Assembly: GCF_900766215.1 (NCBI RefSeq)
Contig: NZ_CAAFUQ010000028.1
Span: forward strand, 1-10,394
Direction: 5' to 3'
DNA from: an uncultured Finegoldia sp.
GTDB lineage: Bacteria; Bacillota; Clostridia; Tissierellales; Peptoniphilaceae
DNA: 10,394 nt
Each line of letters opens with the position of its first letter. The stretch's first letter is position 1. Below, piece by piece: positions 1 to 7,144 of this stretch. The notes below the pieces were generated by a model. It was not told the origin of the DNA and searched no databases. It saw only the letters and a program-made list of their open reading frames with translations. The position numbers and the translations under genes were made by a program.

Positions 1-43
1 AAAAGTTAGACCAAAAAACTAACTAAAGGAGGTCAGTTTTTTA

Positions 44-636
44 ATGGCAAAATATAGTACAGAATTCAAAACGAAAGTGGTAAAAGAGTATTTAGAATCT
101 AATACCTCATATAAAACTTTATCAAATAAATATTGTATACCTTCAGAAAGCATAATAAGAAAATGGGTAAATGCATACAAGTCACAAGGCTATGAAGGAA
201 TAAAAGTAAAAAGAAAAAATACACAACACACTTTGGAATTTAAGTTAAATGTAGTAAACTTGTACTTAACAGGAGAAATGTCCTATCAAAGCCTAGCAAA
301 TGAATTAAAGATAAACAATCCTTCAATGATAGCAAAATGGGTAAACGACTTTAGAGAAAAAGGCATAGAAGGACTAAAACCCAAAAAGAGAGGAAGATCT
401 TCAAAAATGCCAAAATCCCCAAAGAAATCAAAAGATATCAAAATACTTCATCAGAAAACTTAACTAATTTAGGAGATAATTCATTAACAGAAACACAATT
501 AAAAGAAAAAATAAAGAAATTAGAAGAAAAAAACTATTGGCTTCAATTAGAAAATGATGCAATTAAAAAAAATATAGAATTGTCTCAAATGACAGATGCA
601 GAAATAAGACAATTACTGAAACAATCGGGATTTTAA
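44..636 (+). pseudogene. IS3-family transposase OrfA, frameshifted
   Basis: OrfA is the DNA-binding half of an IS3 transposase. It starts at an ATG behind a perfect AAAGGAGGT (25-33). Two tandem helix-turn-helix units are visible, at about residues 3-50 and 62-110, each with a 'KYxxEFKxxVV...W' type pattern, as in IS150-like OrfA. The intact frame stops at 461-463 after a meaningless tail. If one A is restored in the A-run at 440-443, the frame continues to the stop at 634-636, with an E/K-rich coiled-coil segment (LKEKIKKLEEKNYWLQLEN) and the ending LLKQSGF. The corrected protein would be about 197 residues. A -1 ribosomal slip at CAAAA could give the same frame, but this is not where IS3 elements usually shift, so a deletion is more likely. 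Confidence 0.85.
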
Positions 637-1493
637 GAAATAAATACAAATTAAAAGACTTGTTAAAATACTTCAATCTTCCAAAATCAACATATATGTA
701 TTGGCAAAAACATATAAATAGACCAAATAAAGATATTGAAATAGAAAACAAAATACTCAAAATTAGAAAAGAAAATCCAAACTATGGATACAGAAGAATA
801 ACTGCTATGTTAAAAAGATTAGGACTAAAAATAAACAAAAAGAAAGTACAAAGATTAGTTCAAAATCTAAAAATTCAAGTAAAAAGTTTTTCAAGAAAAC
901 CAAGAAAATACTCATCCTACAAAGGACAAGTAGGGAAAGTAGCAGACAACAAAATATAAAGAAACTTTAAAGTAGAAAAACCATATACACAAATAACAAC
1001 TGACACAACAGAATTTAAGTATTTTGAAAAAGATAAATCAGGTACCTACCAAATAAAGAAACTTTATCTAAATCCATATTTAGATATGTACAACAGTGAA
1101 ATACTAAGCTATGAAATATCGAAACAACCAACTCTAGAACCAATCCTAAAAGCCTTAAACAAGGCCATAGAAATAACTAACAAAACAAAAGAAAAAAGAA
1201 TATTTCACTCAGATCAAGGCTGGGCATACCAAATAGATCAATACACATCAAAACTAGAATCTAACGGTATCACTCAATCCATGTCAAGAAAAGGAAATTG
1301 CTTAGATAACTCTCCAATGGAAAACTTCTTTGGAATATTAAAACAAGAAATATACTACGGAAATAAATTCTATTCATACGAACACTTAAAACAAACAATA
1401 GAAGATTTCATAAAATATTACAATGAAGAAAGGATAAAAGAAAAACTAAGATATTTATCACCAGTAGAATATAGAAAGAAAAATGTAGCATAA
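567..1493 (+). pseudogene. IS3-family transposase OrfB (rve integrase), interrupted by an in-frame stop
   Basis: OrfB is the catalytic half of the transposase. The frame is open from 567 and is read -1 relative to corrected OrfA; a run of eight A (565-572) in the overlap is the natural slippery site for making OrfAB. The first candidate start codon with no shift is TTG 660. An N-terminal HTH_21-like region (NPNYGYRRITAMLKRLGL) is followed by a TAA at 957-959, where a Lys codon would fit. The same frame then resumes and runs to 1493. The DDE catalytic residues are all present: D at 1002-1004 (TTDTTEF), D at 1212-1214 (HSDQGW) and E at 1320-1322 (NSPMENF), with 35 residues between the second D and E. 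The enzyme core is thus intact apart from one nonsense change, which suggests recent inactivation. Confidence 0.9.
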
Positions 1494-1523
1494 AAATTTC
1501 TACCCCTATGGGTAGAATAGGAC

Positions 1524-1560
1524 AAAAAAACCAGAGACAAATATTTTTAAATGTCTCTGG
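1524..1560 (-). terminator. Rho-independent terminator inside the IS right end, facing inward transcription
   Basis: A perfect 9-bp stem, CCAGAGACA (1531-1539) with TGTCTCTGG (1552-1560), has a 12-nt A/T loop. On the minus strand it is followed directly by seven T (A-run at 1524-1530). It has no T-tract on the plus strand, so it acts on transcription entering the IS from the minus-strand ABC operon. A second 7-bp hairpin, TCTACCC/GGGTAGA (1499-1505 and 1510-1516), lies just beyond and is followed on the minus strand by AATTTTT. Confidence 0.75.
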
Positions 1561-1566
1561 TACAAA

Positions 1567-1585
1567 GTCCAACTTTTTGGGGTCA
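1567..1585 (-). repeat. IS3 element right terminal inverted repeat (IRR)
   Basis: On the minus strand this reads TGACCCCAAAAAGTTGGAC, with the TGACCCC start common to many IS150-like ends. Its inner 11 bases match positions 1-11 at the left edge of the window with one mismatch. It defines the right boundary of the element. The 48 bases between it and the stop of the neighbouring gene show no other clear signal. Confidence 0.8.
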
Positions 1586-1633
1586 CCTTATTAATCGTGC
1601 AATTTTTAATTTAAAAACTTATTTAATTGTTTT

Positions 1634-2449
1634 CTACAACGCTCCAAGTGTTATTAGAAATACTTCGATAAAAAGCAATGAAATATATGATTTTTGAAAT
1701 CTTATTCTTGAAGCAAATCCCACAATACAAAATATCATCCACATTTTTAAAACATTAACTGTAACCGCAGGATCACTTGCTTGTAGCACAACTTTTATGC
1801 TAAGAAATATACTTACCAATAATATTGCGAATTTAAGTACATCTCCCATTCGAAATAGCGTATCTTTTAATTTGCTACGCTTATTAAATATCAGCTTCCC
1901 GTCTGTTATTACTGCTTTTCCTGAAAAATAATCGTGCAAATCTCCAATAAAATAAATCATGAAATTAATAATTAGAGAAATACAAACTCCCACATTCAGA
2001 CTGTTTAACACTAAGTTTGTATTTTGTGACCATAATAAATTCAAAACCACACTAATCACAGAAATAATCAATAATATACTGATAAATTCTACAGATTTTT
2101 TAATGGAAACTGCTTGGAGAGCATTTTGCTTTTTTAAAATGGATTCTAACTCCTTATCCGCCTCAGAATTATTTACAAATACAATATACGTATTATTTTC
2201 GTGTATAACTTCAGTTTTATTATTTTTCATTTCTCTGATTTTTTCATCGATATGTTCGTCCAAACGCTTACGCAAAATAGTAAAAGATTTACTTTTTTTA
2301 TCTTCCATGTGACTAAACTTTAATACATCCAAAAATTCTCCCACTGCGCCACAAAAACTATAGCCTTTTATTGATTGTTCTTCCAAATATTTAGTCAATG
2401 CTGGTGTTTCATAAAATTGATAGTTGTTATAAGTTTTTTTAGTTTCCAT
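1634..2449 (-). CDS. DUF2812-like multi-pass membrane protein
   Basis: The 271-residue protein has no recognised enzyme motif. Residues 1-115 are soluble and charged, and include a segment (YLEEQSIKGYSFCGAVGEF, 21-39) that resembles the 'LEEMAAKGW' opening of DUF2812 proteins; that resemblance is from memory. Hydrophobic segments follow at about 120-140, 152-170, 203-223, 235-248 and 254-271, so it is an integral membrane protein with four or five spans ending almost at the C-terminus. The start ATG at 2449 has AGAGG 8 nt upstream. It lies 19 nt after the ABC exporter gene, so the two are one operon and may work together. DUF2812 proteins often sit beside PadR regulators, but none is seen here. 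The C-terminus ends 48 nt from the IS; I see no direct sign that the IS cut the gene, although a shortened tail cannot be excluded. Confidence 0.8.
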   Translation of the reverse strand: METKKTYNNYQFYETPALTKYLEEQSIKGYSFCGAVGEFLDVLKFSHMEDKKSKSFTILRKRLDEHIDEKIREMKNNKTEVIHENNTYIVFVNNSEADKELESILKKQNALQAVSIKKSVEFISILLIISVISVVLNLLWSQNTNLVLNSLNVGVCISLIINFMIYFIGDLHDYFSGKAVITDGKLIFNKRSKLKDTLFRMGDVLKFAILLVSIFLSIKVVLQASDPAVTVNVLKMWMIFCIVGFASRIRFQKSYISLLFIEVFLITLGAL

Positions 2450-2468
2450 ATTATTAACCTCTTTTAGT

Positions 2469-4097
2469 TTACATTGTAACTGGTACTAATTTCCCATCTT
2501 CTAATTTTAAAATACAATCGCTCATTTCAATTGTTTTACTTGTCAAATGATGTGTGATTGCTATTACTGTCAAATCTTTTTTCGAAAGTATGCATTGTTC
2601 AACAATATCTACACTGTGCTTATCCAATGAGGATGTTGATTCATCTAATAAAATACAGTCGAAGTTTTCGTTGAGAAGTCTTGCAATGGCTATACGTTGT
2701 TTTTCTCCACCTGATATAGATTTGTCTTCGCTGGAAATTACAGTGTCAATTCCTTTTGGTTTGGAATTAATCAAAGTATTTAATCCCAATTGTTCAATAA
2801 TTGTTTTATCTACAGGTTTGTTGTCAAACAAGGATATGTTGTCTTTGATGCTTGCTGTGAATATTCCAGTGTCTTGTGTTGCAAATCCGACTTTCGAATA
2901 ATATATGCTATCTGTAATATCCAAAATATTTTTATTGTTTAGTTGGGCTTCTCCTTCGGTTGCTATTTCTTGTTTTTGCAAAATCTTGAATATAGTTGAT
3001 TTACCCGTTCCGCTTTCTCCAATAATAATGTATTTTTTGCCTTTTTCAAATGTAAAATCCAAATTTTTCAATACATATTTGTCAGTTGTTGGATATTTGA
3101 ACGAAATATTGTTTAATTTCAAATTATTAAATTCGAATTCATCTTCTACTTCAACAGGCATTTCTTTTGAGATGAAATTCATAATTTTGTTTTGGACTGG
3201 CTTTGCTGATTTAAAACTTGTCATTATATCTGTGAAATTCAACAACGGTCCTGTCACATAAGCCATAAGTTGACTTGATTCTATTACTTGACCAATGGTT
3301 ATTCTGTCTTTAAATACTAGCCAAATTCCGACCAACATACAACCCAAATACATTGCCAATGAACTAGCAAATGATAAAACGTAAATAGTTTTGCTCAAAG
3401 TTTCCTTGGTATTTGATGCGTTACGATATTCAATGGATTTATCTTGGTTAATTTTTTGAAAAATAATTTCTCTTTTGAAAAACTTAATCAAATTAAAATT
3501 GTTCACGAATTCTTGCAAACTAGACGTGTATTCATTTCTTATATTCATAAGTTCTTCTTGTCTTTTTTCGATTAATTTTTCGAAAATAAATGGAACTGCT
3601 AATTGCACCACAGAAAATATTATTATTGTGATTGCCATTATTATGTCGATTTTGACAAGCAACACTAAGGATATTACGAAATTGAGAATTTCATGATATG
3701 AAGACACCATATTCTTGAAATAATCCATCTTCAAATCTTCCAAATCATTCAAAAACATTGATATATAATACCCACTATTTTGTTTGGATATTTTGATTAG
3801 AGATTCGTCTGTTATACTGTTGAACAAATCATTTCTAACATTATATATACAATTATTCGTAAGTTCTACTGTGCTTTTTCGATATAATAAATCGAAAATA
3901 CTTGCAAAAATTATGTACAACACAGAAATTAGAATTAGTCTGGGCAAAAGTTGTTCTTCTCCATTAGTTCCTGCATCTGTTATAATTCTCAAAAGCCACG
4001 CCAAGCCAATATCAAACCCAACGGCAATTGGCGCTGTAAGAAGTGTTAAGTAGAATAATTTTTTATTTTGCGTAATGTACTTGAACATTTTCATCAT
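2469..4097 (-). CDS. ABC exporter, fused membrane and ATPase domains (half-transporter)
   Basis: This 542-residue half-transporter should homodimerise to export a lipid, drug or peptide. Residues 1-310 form the six-span exporter domain (hydrophobic stretches near 14-38, 53-72, 137-175 and 238-262). Residues 325-542 form the ATPase: Walker A GESGTGKST (360-368), Q-loop Q408, signature ISGGE (461-465), Walker B CILLDE (481-486), D-loop SSLD and switch His 516/517. There is no N-terminal C39 peptidase domain, so it would not cut a leader itself. The start is ambiguous: ATG at 4097, 4094 or 4088 all follow AAAGGA (4098-4103), and 4088 has the best spacing (9 nt). The gene is divergent from the SCIFF precursor, with 122 nt between them, which makes export of that peptide a plausible but unproven role. 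Confidence 0.9.
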   Translation of the reverse strand: MMKMFKYITQNKKLFYLTLLTAPIAVGFDIGLAWLLRIITDAGTNGEEQLLPRLILISVLYIIFASIFDLLYRKSTVELTNNCIYNVRNDLFNSITDESLIKISKQNSGYYISMFLNDLEDLKMDYFKNMVSSYHEILNFVISLVLLVKIDIIMAITIIIFSVVQLAVPFIFEKLIEKRQEELMNIRNEYTSSLQEFVNNFNLIKFFKREIIFQKINQDKSIEYRNASNTKETLSKTIYVLSFASSLAMYLGCMLVGIWLVFKDRITIGQVIESSQLMAYVTGPLLNFTDIMTSFKSAKPVQNKIMNFISKEMPVEVEDEFEFNNLKLNNISFKYPTTDKYVLKNLDFTFEKGKKYIIIGESGTGKSTIFKILQKQEIATEGEAQLNNKNILDITDSIYYSKVGFATQDTGIFTASIKDNISLFDNKPVDKTIIEQLGLNTLINSKPKGIDTVISSEDKSISGGEKQRIAIARLLNENFDCILLDESTSSLDKHSVDIVEQCILSKKDLTVIAITHHLTSKTIEMSDCILKLEDGKLVPVTM

Positions 4098-4109
4098 TCC
4101 TTTAAATTA

Positions 4110-4118
4110 AATATATCA
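4110..4118 (-). promoter_or_regulatory. Possible extended -10 promoter of the ABC exporter operon
   Basis: The minus strand reads TGATATATT, a TG-N-TATATT extended -10 element, with only a weak TTGCAT 17 nt upstream. Predicted initiation is near 4103, directly at the ribosome binding site, so the leader would be very short; this favours the downstream ATG at 4088. It is called by eye from consensus only. Confidence 0.35.
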
Positions 4119-4192
4119 CTTGTTTTATGTTTATGCAATCCTTTTTTTTATTATTCAACATGATTTTATTTCGCACATTTTTTCTAAATTTA

Positions 4193-4201
4193 TGATATAA
4201 T
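4193..4201 (+). promoter_or_regulatory. Extended -10 promoter of the SCIFF precursor gene
   Basis: TGATATAAT is a perfect extended -10 (TG-N-TATAAT). No good -35 is seen; the best 6-mers near 4170-4177 match poorly, which is usual for extended -10 promoters. Initiation near 4208 would put the start of the transcript at the GAGGTG ribosome binding site (4208-4213), giving a leader of only about 12 nt. Confidence 0.55.
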
Positions 4202-4219
4202 TATTTTGAGGTGAATATT

Positions 4220-4369
4220 ATGGAAAAACATATTAAAACTTTAACACCTAACACTTTGAAAGAATCAGCTTGCAAAGGTGGTTGTGGTGAATGCCAAACT
4301 TCTTGCCAATCAGCTTGCAAAACTTCTTGCACCGTTGCTAACCAAGAATGCGAAAACGAAAATAGATAA
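4220..4369 (+). CDS. scfA: SCIFF ranthipeptide precursor (six-cysteine peptide, here with seven Cys)
   Basis: This 49-residue peptide starts at ATG 4220 behind GAGGTG (6-nt spacing). The N-terminal leader MEKHIKTLTPNTLKESA is followed by the Cys-rich core, GGCGECQTSCQSACKTSC at residues 20-37 and a last Cys at 44. This core is the hallmark of SCIFF ('six cysteines in forty-five residues') peptides. The family receives Cys-to-Thr or similar non-alpha thioether bridges from its radical SAM partner, which is encoded next (ScfB). Cys are at 18, 22, 25, 29, 33, 37 and 44; C18 (SACKGG) is extra to the six of the family name. It has no obvious Gly-Gly cleavage site before the core, other than G20-G21 inside it. 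The gene ends in its own terminator. The biological role of SCIFF peptides is not established. Confidence 0.93.
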   Translation: MEKHIKTLTPNTLKESACKGGCGECQTSCQSACKTSCTVANQECENENR

Positions 4370-4371
4370 TC

Positions 4372-4408
4372 TTGTTTACATAATGATTGAAGACTTTTAA
4401 GTAAACAA
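4372..4408 (+). repeat. 8-bp inverted repeat in the SCIFF 3' region
   Basis: TTGTTTAC (4372-4379) pairs perfectly with GTAAACAA (4401-4408) across a 21-nt spacer, beginning 2 nt after the SCIFF stop codon. It has no T-tract, so it is not a terminator by itself. It could be a 3' stability stem or a protein-binding site between precursor and maturase genes; nothing in the sequence decides this. Confidence 0.45.
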
Positions 4409-4434
4409 TCAGATATGCGATTATTAAATTAATG

Positions 4435-4462
4435 CCACTCTTTTGAGTGGTTTTCGTTTTTT
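4435..4462 (+). terminator. Rho-independent terminator after the SCIFF precursor gene
   Basis: CCACTC (4435-4440), loop TTTT, GAGTGG (4445-4450) and then TTTTCGTTTTTT. The 6-bp stem is modest, so readthrough into the maturase gene is likely. This would give more precursor than maturase mRNA, an arrangement common in peptide-modification loci. Confidence 0.75.
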
Positions 4463-4463
4463 A

Positions 4464-4492
4464 TTGACTTAATTCGGAATTTTCTATAAAAT
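4464..4492 (+). promoter_or_regulatory. Promoter of the maturase operon
   Basis: TTGACT (4464-4469), 17-nt spacer, TAAAAT (4487-4492); each hexamer matches the sigma-A consensus at 5 of 6 positions. It begins within 2 nt of the end of the preceding terminator's T-tract, so precursor and maturase can be transcribed separately. Initiation near 4499 leaves about 20 nt before the start codon. Confidence 0.6.
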
Positions 4493-4518
4493 AGTACGGT
4501 AGCTGAAAGGAGAATTAT

Positions 4519-5877
4519 ATGATACATAAATACAAAATGAATGGCCACAACATTGTTTTAGATGTAAACGGTGGAAGTGTCCATGTTTTTGACGACATAA
4601 GTTACGATGTACTTGATTATTACAAAGATTTAAGTGCAGATGAAATAGTAGACAAATTATCCCAATATCCTGAAGAATCTGTCAGAGATTCTATCAAGGA
4701 AATCGGAGAATTGGAAAAAGCGAATATGCTTTTTTCATCAGATGATTATCTTCACATTGAAGATTTCAAAAAGAGAGAACCTGTTTTAAAGGCAATGTGC
4801 CTTCACGTTGTTCACGATTGTAATTTGAAGTGCGAATATTGTTTCGCTTCACAAGGTGATTTTGGTGGACACAAAGCTTATATGACTGAAGAAGTCGGCA
4901 AGAAAGCTTTGAAATATTTGGTTGACAATAGTGGTTCAAGAAAATTCTTGGAAGTGGATTTCTTCGGTGGAGAACCTTTAATGGATTTCGATCTTGTGAA
5001 GAAATTAGTGAAATACGGCAATGAGATAGCCGAGGAAAAAGGTAAGAAATTCAGATTTACAATAACTACTAATGGTGTTTTGTTAGACGATGACAAGATA
5101 GATTTTATCAACGAAAATATGCACAATGTTGTTCTTAGTCTTGACGGCAGAAAATCTGTCAACGATAATATGAGAAAAACTTTGAATGATAAAGGATCCT
5201 ACGATTTAATCGTTCCTAAATTCCAAAAGCTTATTAAAGGAAGAAAAGGAAAATATTATTATGTTAGAGGAACATTCACTAAGAAGAATTTGGATTTTTC
5301 AGAAGATGTAAAACATTTCAAGGATTTAGGATTTGAATTGTCAAGTATTGAACCAGTTGTAGACAGCGATTATGATGATTACGCTATTACTAAGGAAGAT
5401 TTGGACACTGTTTTAAATGAATACGAAAAGTTGGCAGTGGATTATGCAAAGGATCAAGTTAATGGTTCTAACTTCAAATTCTTCCATTTTATGGTGGATT
5501 TGACTCAAGGTCCTTGTGTTATTAAAAGAATGCAAGGTTGTGGAGCTGGCTGCGAATACGTTGCAGTTACTCCAGAAGGTGACATTTATCCTTGTCACCA
5601 ATTTGTCGGCAATGAAAAATTCAAAATGGGCAATATTTTAGATGAAAATCTAACTTTACCAGAAGATATGCGTGAAGAATTTTTGAATTGTCACGTATTT
5701 ACAAAAGAAGATTGCAAAAATTGTTGGTGCAAATTCTACTGTTCTGGTGGTTGCCATGCAAATGCGTACAATTTTAATAATGATATTTACAAGCCATACG
5801 AATTGGGATGCGCAATGCAAAAGAAACGTACTGAATGTGCAATTATGGTTGAAGTGGAGAAAATGTTGAATGCGTAA
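4519..5877 (+). CDS. scfB: Radical SAM/SPASM SCIFF peptide maturase
   Basis: The enzyme uses SAM and iron-sulfur clusters to form thioether cross-links from Cys in the SCIFF precursor. The 452-residue length is normal for the family. Residues 1-90 form a PqqD/RRE-like N-terminal region that would bind the leader. The radical SAM motif CNLKCEYC has C101, C105 and C108, followed by GGEP (150-153) and TTNG (183-186). The C-terminal SPASM domain shows C341, C345 with the GX4C pattern to C359, then C399-X2-C402-X5-C408-X3-C412 and C431, which is the full ligand set for two auxiliary 4Fe-4S clusters. Extra Cys are at 391 and 404. The start ATG has AAAGGAG 6 nt upstream. The precursor gene lies 149 nt upstream. 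The characterised relatives are CteB of Clostridium thermocellum and Tte1186. Function is confident; exact bridge residues are not visible. Confidence 0.95.
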   Translation: MIHKYKMNGHNIVLDVNGGSVHVFDDISYDVLDYYKDLSADEIVDKLSQYPEESVRDSIKEIGELEKANMLFSSDDYLHIEDFKKREPVLKAMCLHVVHDCNLKCEYCFASQGDFGGHKAYMTEEVGKKALKYLVDNSGSRKFLEVDFFGGEPLMDFDLVKKLVKYGNEIAEEKGKKFRFTITTNGVLLDDDKIDFINENMHNVVLSLDGRKSVNDNMRKTLNDKGSYDLIVPKFQKLIKGRKGKYYYVRGTFTKKNLDFSEDVKHFKDLGFELSSIEPVVDSDYDDYAITKEDLDTVLNEYEKLAVDYAKDQVNGSNFKFFHFMVDLTQGPCVIKRMQGCGAGCEYVAVTPEGDIYPCHQFVGNEKFKMGNILDENLTLPEDMREEFLNCHVFTKEDCKNCWCKFYCSGGCHANAYNFNNDIYKPYELGCAMQKKRTECAIMVEVEKMLNA

Positions 5878-7114
5878 TTTGTATGATAATCTTATAAATA
5901 GAAAAGAAAAAGTAAGCTTTCATATGCCTGGCCATAAGGGCAAGATGTTGGAAGGAATGAACGATTTTCTTGAAAATATTTTAAAGATTGATGTAACGGA
6001 ATTATCTGATACAGATGATTTGTACCATGCAAATAATATTATAGCTGAGGGCAGGAATAATCTTGCCCTTTTTTCACATGCAAAATCATCAATGTATCTT
6101 GTCAATGGTTCAACCTCTGGTATCGTCGCAAGTATAATGAGCGTATTAGATGAAAACGACAAAATTTTGGTAGAGAAAAATTGCCACAAATCCGTAATCA
6201 ATGGCGTAAGACTCGCCCGTGGAGAATCTGTGGAGATTGACTGCGATGGAGTGTGTGAACAAGAAGTTTTGATAGAAAATTTGAAAAAAGATTCATCTAT
6301 CAAGGCAGTTCTTATAACACGCCCCAATTATTATGGGATTTATCAGCCTATCGAAAAACTTATAGCATATTGCCACGAAAATAATATCAAGATTATCGTA
6401 GACGAAGCACACGGAACCCATTTTGCATTGGAATGTTTTGACAAAAATGCAATGCAACTAGGTTGTGATATTTCGATTAATTCGTATCACAAAACGATGC
6501 CTGTATTCACACAAACTGCTGCGATTAATTTCAACTGTGAAGATGAATTGATAGATAAAACTATGAGTAATCTACAAATGATTATGACATCTTCCCCATC
6601 ATATATTTTCATGACATCAGTAGAATACGCCGTCAATTATTGCACTAAATATGAAAGCAAATACGCTGAATTAAAAGAAATAATAGATTGGTTTTATAGT
6701 GAGATTGAAGTCTTAGATTATATGAGAAAAGCTCCTATTCAAAAAAATTGCAAGAGAGATTTTACAAGAATTGTCCTTGAATGCGACAATCCAAGTGATG
6801 TGAATGAGCATTTGATAAAAAACGGAATTTATATTGAAATGATAGACGACAAAAATCTCGTATTGATTTCAACGATTGCAGATGAGAAAAAAGATTTTGA
6901 AATTTTGCTGGAAGCTCTTCGTTCATATGAAAAATCAGACTCTACGAAAATTTATAAAACATACGATTATTTACTGAACAAAAAGATTATCAATGATATC
7001 GTGATTTATCCACCGGGAAAGATTTTCGCTAAGAAAAATTCCACAATTAATCAAGAACAAATCAATGAGCTGAACGATTTATCATCAAAGGGCGTAAATA
7101 TTTTATTAAAATAG
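5870..7114 (+). CDS. PLP-dependent Orn/Lys/Arg decarboxylase-family protein
   Basis: This is a fold-type I PLP enzyme of the basic amino acid decarboxylase group. Visible signatures are the N-terminal FHMPGHKG (17-24), STSG (81-84) for cofactor phosphate, DEAHGTH (178-184) with the cofactor-stacking His and Asp, and SYHKTMP (205-211) with K208 as the Schiff-base lysine. A PPG motif near 381-383 is in the C-terminal domain. At 414 residues it is shorter than YaaO-type relatives (about 480) and much shorter than the inducible E. coli enzymes, so the C-terminal domain is reduced. The ATG lies inside the maturase 3' end (8-nt overlap) with no strong binding site of its own, implying translational coupling. 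In Bacillus the related yaaO sits beside tmk, so this position is different. Whether it serves polyamine synthesis or the peptide pathway cannot be told from sequence. Confidence 0.85.
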   Translation: MRNLYDNLINRKEKVSFHMPGHKGKMLEGMNDFLENILKIDVTELSDTDDLYHANNIIAEGRNNLALFSHAKSSMYLVNGSTSGIVASIMSVLDENDKILVEKNCHKSVINGVRLARGESVEIDCDGVCEQEVLIENLKKDSSIKAVLITRPNYYGIYQPIEKLIAYCHENNIKIIVDEAHGTHFALECFDKNAMQLGCDISINSYHKTMPVFTQTAAINFNCEDELIDKTMSNLQMIMTSSPSYIFMTSVEYAVNYCTKYESKYAELKEIIDWFYSEIEVLDYMRKAPIQKNCKRDFTRIVLECDNPSDVNEHLIKNGIYIEMIDDKNLVLISTIADEKKDFEILLEALRSYEKSDSTKIYKTYDYLLNKKIINDIVIYPPGKIFAKKNSTINQEQINELNDLSSKGVNILLK

Positions 7115-7115
7115 C

Positions 7116-7144
7116 TTGACTTTTTTATTGTAACGGTGTATTAT
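7116..7144 (+). promoter_or_regulatory. Promoter of the GntR-ABC operon
   Basis: TTGACT (7116-7121), 17-nt spacer, TATTAT (7139-7144), a strong sigma-A match. It begins 2 nt after the stop codon of the PLP-enzyme gene, so the operon has its own promoter but may also receive readthrough, since no terminator lies between. Initiation near 7151 rules out the in-frame GTG at 7136 as the start of the regulator. Confidence 0.7.

Larger units (their letters stand above)
1..1585 (+). mobile_element. IS3-family (IS150-like) insertion sequence, left tip outside window, probably inactive
   Basis: The element holds two consecutive transposase frames (double-HTH OrfA, DDE integrase OrfB) between imperfect inverted ends. 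Reading the minus strand from 1585 gives TGACCCCAAAAAGTTGGAC, and the window starts with AAAAGTTAGAC, which matches the inner part of that repeat at 10 of 11 positions. About 8 bases of the left repeat (the TGACCCC part) therefore lie before position 1. The left flank and the target duplication cannot be seen. OrfA carries a one-base shift near 440 and OrfB a stop at 957, so this copy should not make an active transposase by itself. The family assignment rests on the OrfA/OrfB architecture and the DD(35)E spacing. Confidence 0.9.

Noticed and set aside
563..760. Minus-strand 65-codon hydrophobic frame over the OrfA/OrfB junction
   Set aside because: It is an A-rich antisense artefact giving Phe/Ile/Leu; the plus-strand transposase frames explain the region.
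1959..4053. Several plus-strand open frames of 70-120 codons opposite the ABC exporter and membrane protein genes
   Set aside because: They are antisense shadows with no ribosome binding sites and no recognisable domains, while the minus-strand frames carry complete ABC motifs and good start signals.
4878..6327. Minus-strand frames opposite the maturase and PLP enzyme genes
   Set aside because: They are shadows of well-supported plus-strand genes, with no start signals or family motifs.
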